A stretch of DNA of 64,000 nt. Origin: Saccharopolyspora hirsuta. Lineage in GTDB: Bacteria > Actinomycetota > Actinomycetes > Mycobacteriales > Pseudonocardiaceae. The notes under the pieces are model-generated. The model was not told the DNA's origin, ran no database searches, and saw only the letters and a list, made by a program, of their open reading frames with translations. The position numbers and the translations under genes were made by a program. Positions 63,489 to 64,000 of the stretch are shown piece by piece. Where the stretch lies: contig NZ_VWPH01000008.1 in NCBI RefSeq assembly GCF_008630535.1, forward strand, positions 1 through 64,000, written 5' to 3'. The first letter of the stretch is position 1. Each line of letters opens with the position of its first letter.

Positions 63489-64000
63489 GCGTCGGACCGG
63501 AGGGAGTGGAGCTGACCGAGCAGCACGGGGTCGGGGTCCAGGACGCCCTGCAGCGGTTGTGGACCCCGCACCGGATGGCCTACATCCAGGGCGAGAACAA
63601 GCCGGACGGCGACGACAGCGACGGCTGCCCGTTCTGCCGCCTGCTGGACTCCGGGCGCCCGGACGCCGAGACGCTGATCGTGGCGCGCGACGAGCTGGTC
63701 TTCGCGATCCTCAACCTGTACCCGTACAACCCCGGTCACCTGATGGTGCTGCCGTACCGGCACGTGGCGGACTACACGGAGCTGACCCCGGCGGAGACGG
63801 TGGCGGTGGCGGAGTACACCCAGCGCGCGATGCGGGTGATCCGGCGGGTGTCCGCGCCGCACGGGTTCAACATCGGGCTCAACCAGGGCCCGGTGGCGGG
63901 GGCGGGCATCGCGGCCCACCTGCACCAGCACGTGGTGCCCCGCTGGGGCGGGGACTCGAACTTCATGCCGGTCATCGGCCACACCAAGGTCCTGCCCCAG
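63485..64000 (+). CDS. HIT-family Ap4A phosphorylase-like protein, cut by the window end
   Basis: The frame starts at a GTG overlapping the thrS stop (or at GTG 63506) and is still open at base 64000. [10 protein letters not shown] is the zinc-binding CxxC. The HIT triad lies in [18 protein letters not shown] (HxHxH). [20 protein letters not shown] is the usual HIT strand. Mycobacterial Rv2613c, an Ap4A phosphorylase, has the same layout and the same place behind thrS. About 20-30 residues are missing. Confidence 0.9.
   Translation, partial: MSVGPEGVELTEQHGVGVQDALQRLWTPHRMAYIQGENKPDGDDSDGCPFCRLLDSGRPDAETLIVARDELVFAILNLYPYNPGHLMVLPYRHVADYTELTPAETVAVAEYTQRAMRVIRRVSAPHGFNIGLNQGPVAGAGIAAHLHQHVVPRWGGDSNFMPVIGHTKVLPQ

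Overview
The window is high-GC actinomycete DNA, with many GTG and TTG starts, purine-rich ribosome binding sites and short gene overlaps. Several genes point to a Pseudonocardiales-type soil actinomycete close to Saccharopolyspora: a KamB/KamC-like 16S rRNA methyltransferase, a PucR-linked proline catabolic pair, a 10-methyl fatty acid pair and a DUF574 methyltransferase. The genus is inference. No rRNA, tRNA, CRISPR array or intact insertion sequence was seen.

Layout. 1-1900 is the decayed end of an integrative element on the minus strand: a frameshifted tyrosine integrase and two broken DNA-methylase-type genes. 2100-3400 has two small hypothetical genes with hairpin terminators, followed by a MarR fossil. 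4258-15523 is the most unusual part, a compact nine-gene plus-strand operon. It encodes paralogous proteins that look TULIP/P47-like by sequence pattern, a long-chain polyprenyl diphosphate synthase with an altered second aspartate motif, two very large beta-rich proteins and a small HHxxP protein. A WCWAA-type cysteine peptidase faces it and overlaps its end. 16118-16336 is an MgtE-type CBS fossil, followed by a drug exporter.

18125-20071 (minus) is a possible peptide natural-product mini-cluster. A 42-residue precursor-like peptide with a tandem KEGCIS repeat is followed by an attenuator hairpin, a PaaK-like adenylating enzyme and a GRDP-like protein. 21110-23540 carries methyltransferases, including a predicted aminoglycoside-resistance enzyme coupled to a DUF371 protein. 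23800-27000 has an exporter, a cupin and a pile of fossils (LuxR, OmpR, ABC ATPase). 27076-33659 holds an enoyl-CoA hydratase, a SWIM/SNF2 pair, a secreted micropeptide, a Pr6Pr protein and a thioesterase. 33800-38376 is proline catabolism with its divergent PucR regulator.

38492-50438 is mostly housekeeping: an SDR, CoaA, a small P-loop kinase, an amino acid permease, a universal stress protein with an adenylate cyclase, the BfaA/BfaB (TmsA/TmsB)-type pair for methyl-branched fatty acids, a lipase maturation factor and an RlmA-type rRNA methyltransferase. 50503-55081 has an HxlR regulator with a divergent reductase and a 1094-residue membrane NACHT protein bearing an N-terminal amyloid-type signalling motif. 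55120-64000 has an aldehyde dehydrogenase, FprA, a DUF574 methyltransferase, a GGDEF/degenerate-EAL protein, ThrS and the start of a HIT-family Ap4A phosphorylase.
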